This document shows positions 14,811 through 15,389 of a DNA stretch of 15,389 bases, piece by piece. Source of the DNA: HXMU1420-2 sp040830545. GTDB taxonomy: Bacteria; Pseudomonadota; Alphaproteobacteria; Rhodobacterales; Rhodobacteraceae. Both the position numbers and the translations under genes were made by a program. The stretch spans positions 1 through 15,389 of the forward strand of contig JBFOMB010000019.1 in NCBI GenBank assembly GCA_040830545.1. The letters run 5' to 3'. The notes beneath the pieces were generated by a model, which was not told where the DNA came from, ran no database searches, and was given only the letters and a program-made list of their open reading frames with translations. Position 1 is the first letter of the stretch. Each line of letters starts with the position of its first letter.

Positions 14811-15224
14811 TTACCAGTCTTCGCGCTGAACGACGCGGGTTTTCACCGGCAGTTTCATCGCGGCCAGACGCAGAGCTTCACGTGCGATGTCGTCGGCAAC
14901 GCCGTCGATTTCGAACATGATGCGGCCCGGCTTGACCTTGCAGGCCCAGTAATCAACCGAACCCTTACCTTTACCCATCCGGACTTCGACCGGCTTGGAG
15001 GTCACAGGCGTGTCCGGGAAAATCCGGATCCAGACGCGGCCCTGACGTTTCATGTGACGCGTCATGGCGCGACGGGCGGCTTCGATCTGGCGCGCGGTGA
15101 CGCGCTCCGGCTCGGTCGCCTTCAGCCCGTAGGTGCCGAAGTTCAGGTCGGATCCGCCCTTTGCCAGGCCTTTGATCCGGCCCTTCTGCATCTTGCGGAA
15201 TTTAGTACGCTTTGGTTGCAGCAT
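14811..15224 (-). CDS. rplP: 50S ribosomal protein L16
   Basis: The 137 residues are full length for L16, with the characteristic MLQPKRTKFRKMQKGR start, GLKATEPERVTARQIEAARRAMTRHMKRQG centre and KGKGSVDYWACKVKPGRIMFEI core. It binds 23S rRNA near the central protuberance and helps A-site tRNA placement. The ATG at 15224 has GAGGAG eight bases upstream, and the gene begins 12 bases after the rpsC stop, as in the S10 operon. Unlike the usual order, no rpmC/rpsQ follows within the window; a strong terminator comes 40 bases after the stop. Confidence 0.98.
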   Translation of the reverse strand: MLQPKRTKFRKMQKGRIKGLAKGGSDLNFGTYGLKATEPERVTARQIEAARRAMTRHMKRQGRVWIRIFPDTPVTSKPVEVRMGKGKGSVDYWACKVKPGRIMFEIDGVADDIAREALRLAAMKLPVKTRVVQREDW

Positions 15225-15236
15225 ATCTCAGGCTCC

Positions 15237-15389
15237 TCAGTTCCGGCGGCCGCCGCCAGCACCGCGAGGCGCCGGGCCGTCCTGCAGTTCCTGGGCTTTG
15301 CGATCGCGTGCCGACGGGTCGTGTTCCATGATCTCACCTTTGAAGATCCAGACCTTGATCCCGATGATGCCATAAGGCGTTGCGGCCTC
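15237..15389 (-). CDS. rpsC: 30S ribosomal protein S3, C-terminal 50 residues (partial at the window edge)
   Basis: The minus strand reads EAATPYGIIGIKVWIFKGEI, then a charged and Gly/Arg-rich tail ending GGGRRN and a TGA at 15239-15237. The GxIGxKVWIxKGE stretch is the conserved C-terminal region of S3, which helps form the mRNA entry tunnel. The rest lies outside the window. It is followed by rplP, as expected. Confidence 0.95.
   Translation of the reverse strand, partial: EAATPYGIIGIKVWIFKGEIMEHDPSARDRKAQELQDGPAPRGAGGGRRN

Overview
This window looks like a chromosomal segment of an alphaproteobacterium of the order Rhodobacterales (Roseobacter-type). The reasons are the high GC with strong third-position bias, the closeness of the ClpA, HisC, TyrC, L16 and S3 sequences to that group, and the pairing of hisC with tyrC. 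It is mostly ordinary core genome. I see no mobile element, CRISPR array, tRNA or rRNA. The first ~195 bases look degraded by C-run errors and probably lie at a contig edge.

Layout. A SAM-dependent methyltransferase (minus) is divergent from gloB (plus, glyoxalase II). clpA (plus) follows, and its stop overlaps the start of a secreted M23/LytM metallopeptidase gene (TGATG). This gene converges on a minus-strand pair, and the 57-base gap between them holds two perfect AT-rich palindromes centred on GTCGAC. The minus-strand pair encodes a MotA/TolQ/ExbB-like channel protein and an 884-residue MotB/OmpA-like protein with about 700 residues of predicted helix between its membrane anchor and its peptidoglycan-binding domain. 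Part of that helix is 11 tandem repeats of exactly 18 residues.

Upstream of that pair, also on the minus strand, lies a tightly packed unit: hisC, tyrC, an extensin-like/M15-type secreted protein and a ChaC-type gamma-glutamylcyclotransferase. hisC/tyrC and tyrC/extensin overlap by ATGA. Then come a secreted PA14-like protein with its own terminator (minus), a divergent DUF389 membrane protein (plus), a bidirectional terminator, and the minus-strand end of the S10 ribosomal operon (rplP and the 3' end of rpsC).

Themes. Aromatic/histidine biosynthesis is carried by hisC-tyrC. Proteolysis is carried by ClpA. Cell-envelope and peptidoglycan functions recur in the M23 peptidase, the extensin-like protein and the OmpA-ended motor-like pair. 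The most unusual object is the ion-motor-like pair (5098-8970): a channel with a cytoplasmic helical tail and a partner that keeps the MotB-type aspartate, joined to a very long, partly 18-residue-periodic periplasmic stalk.
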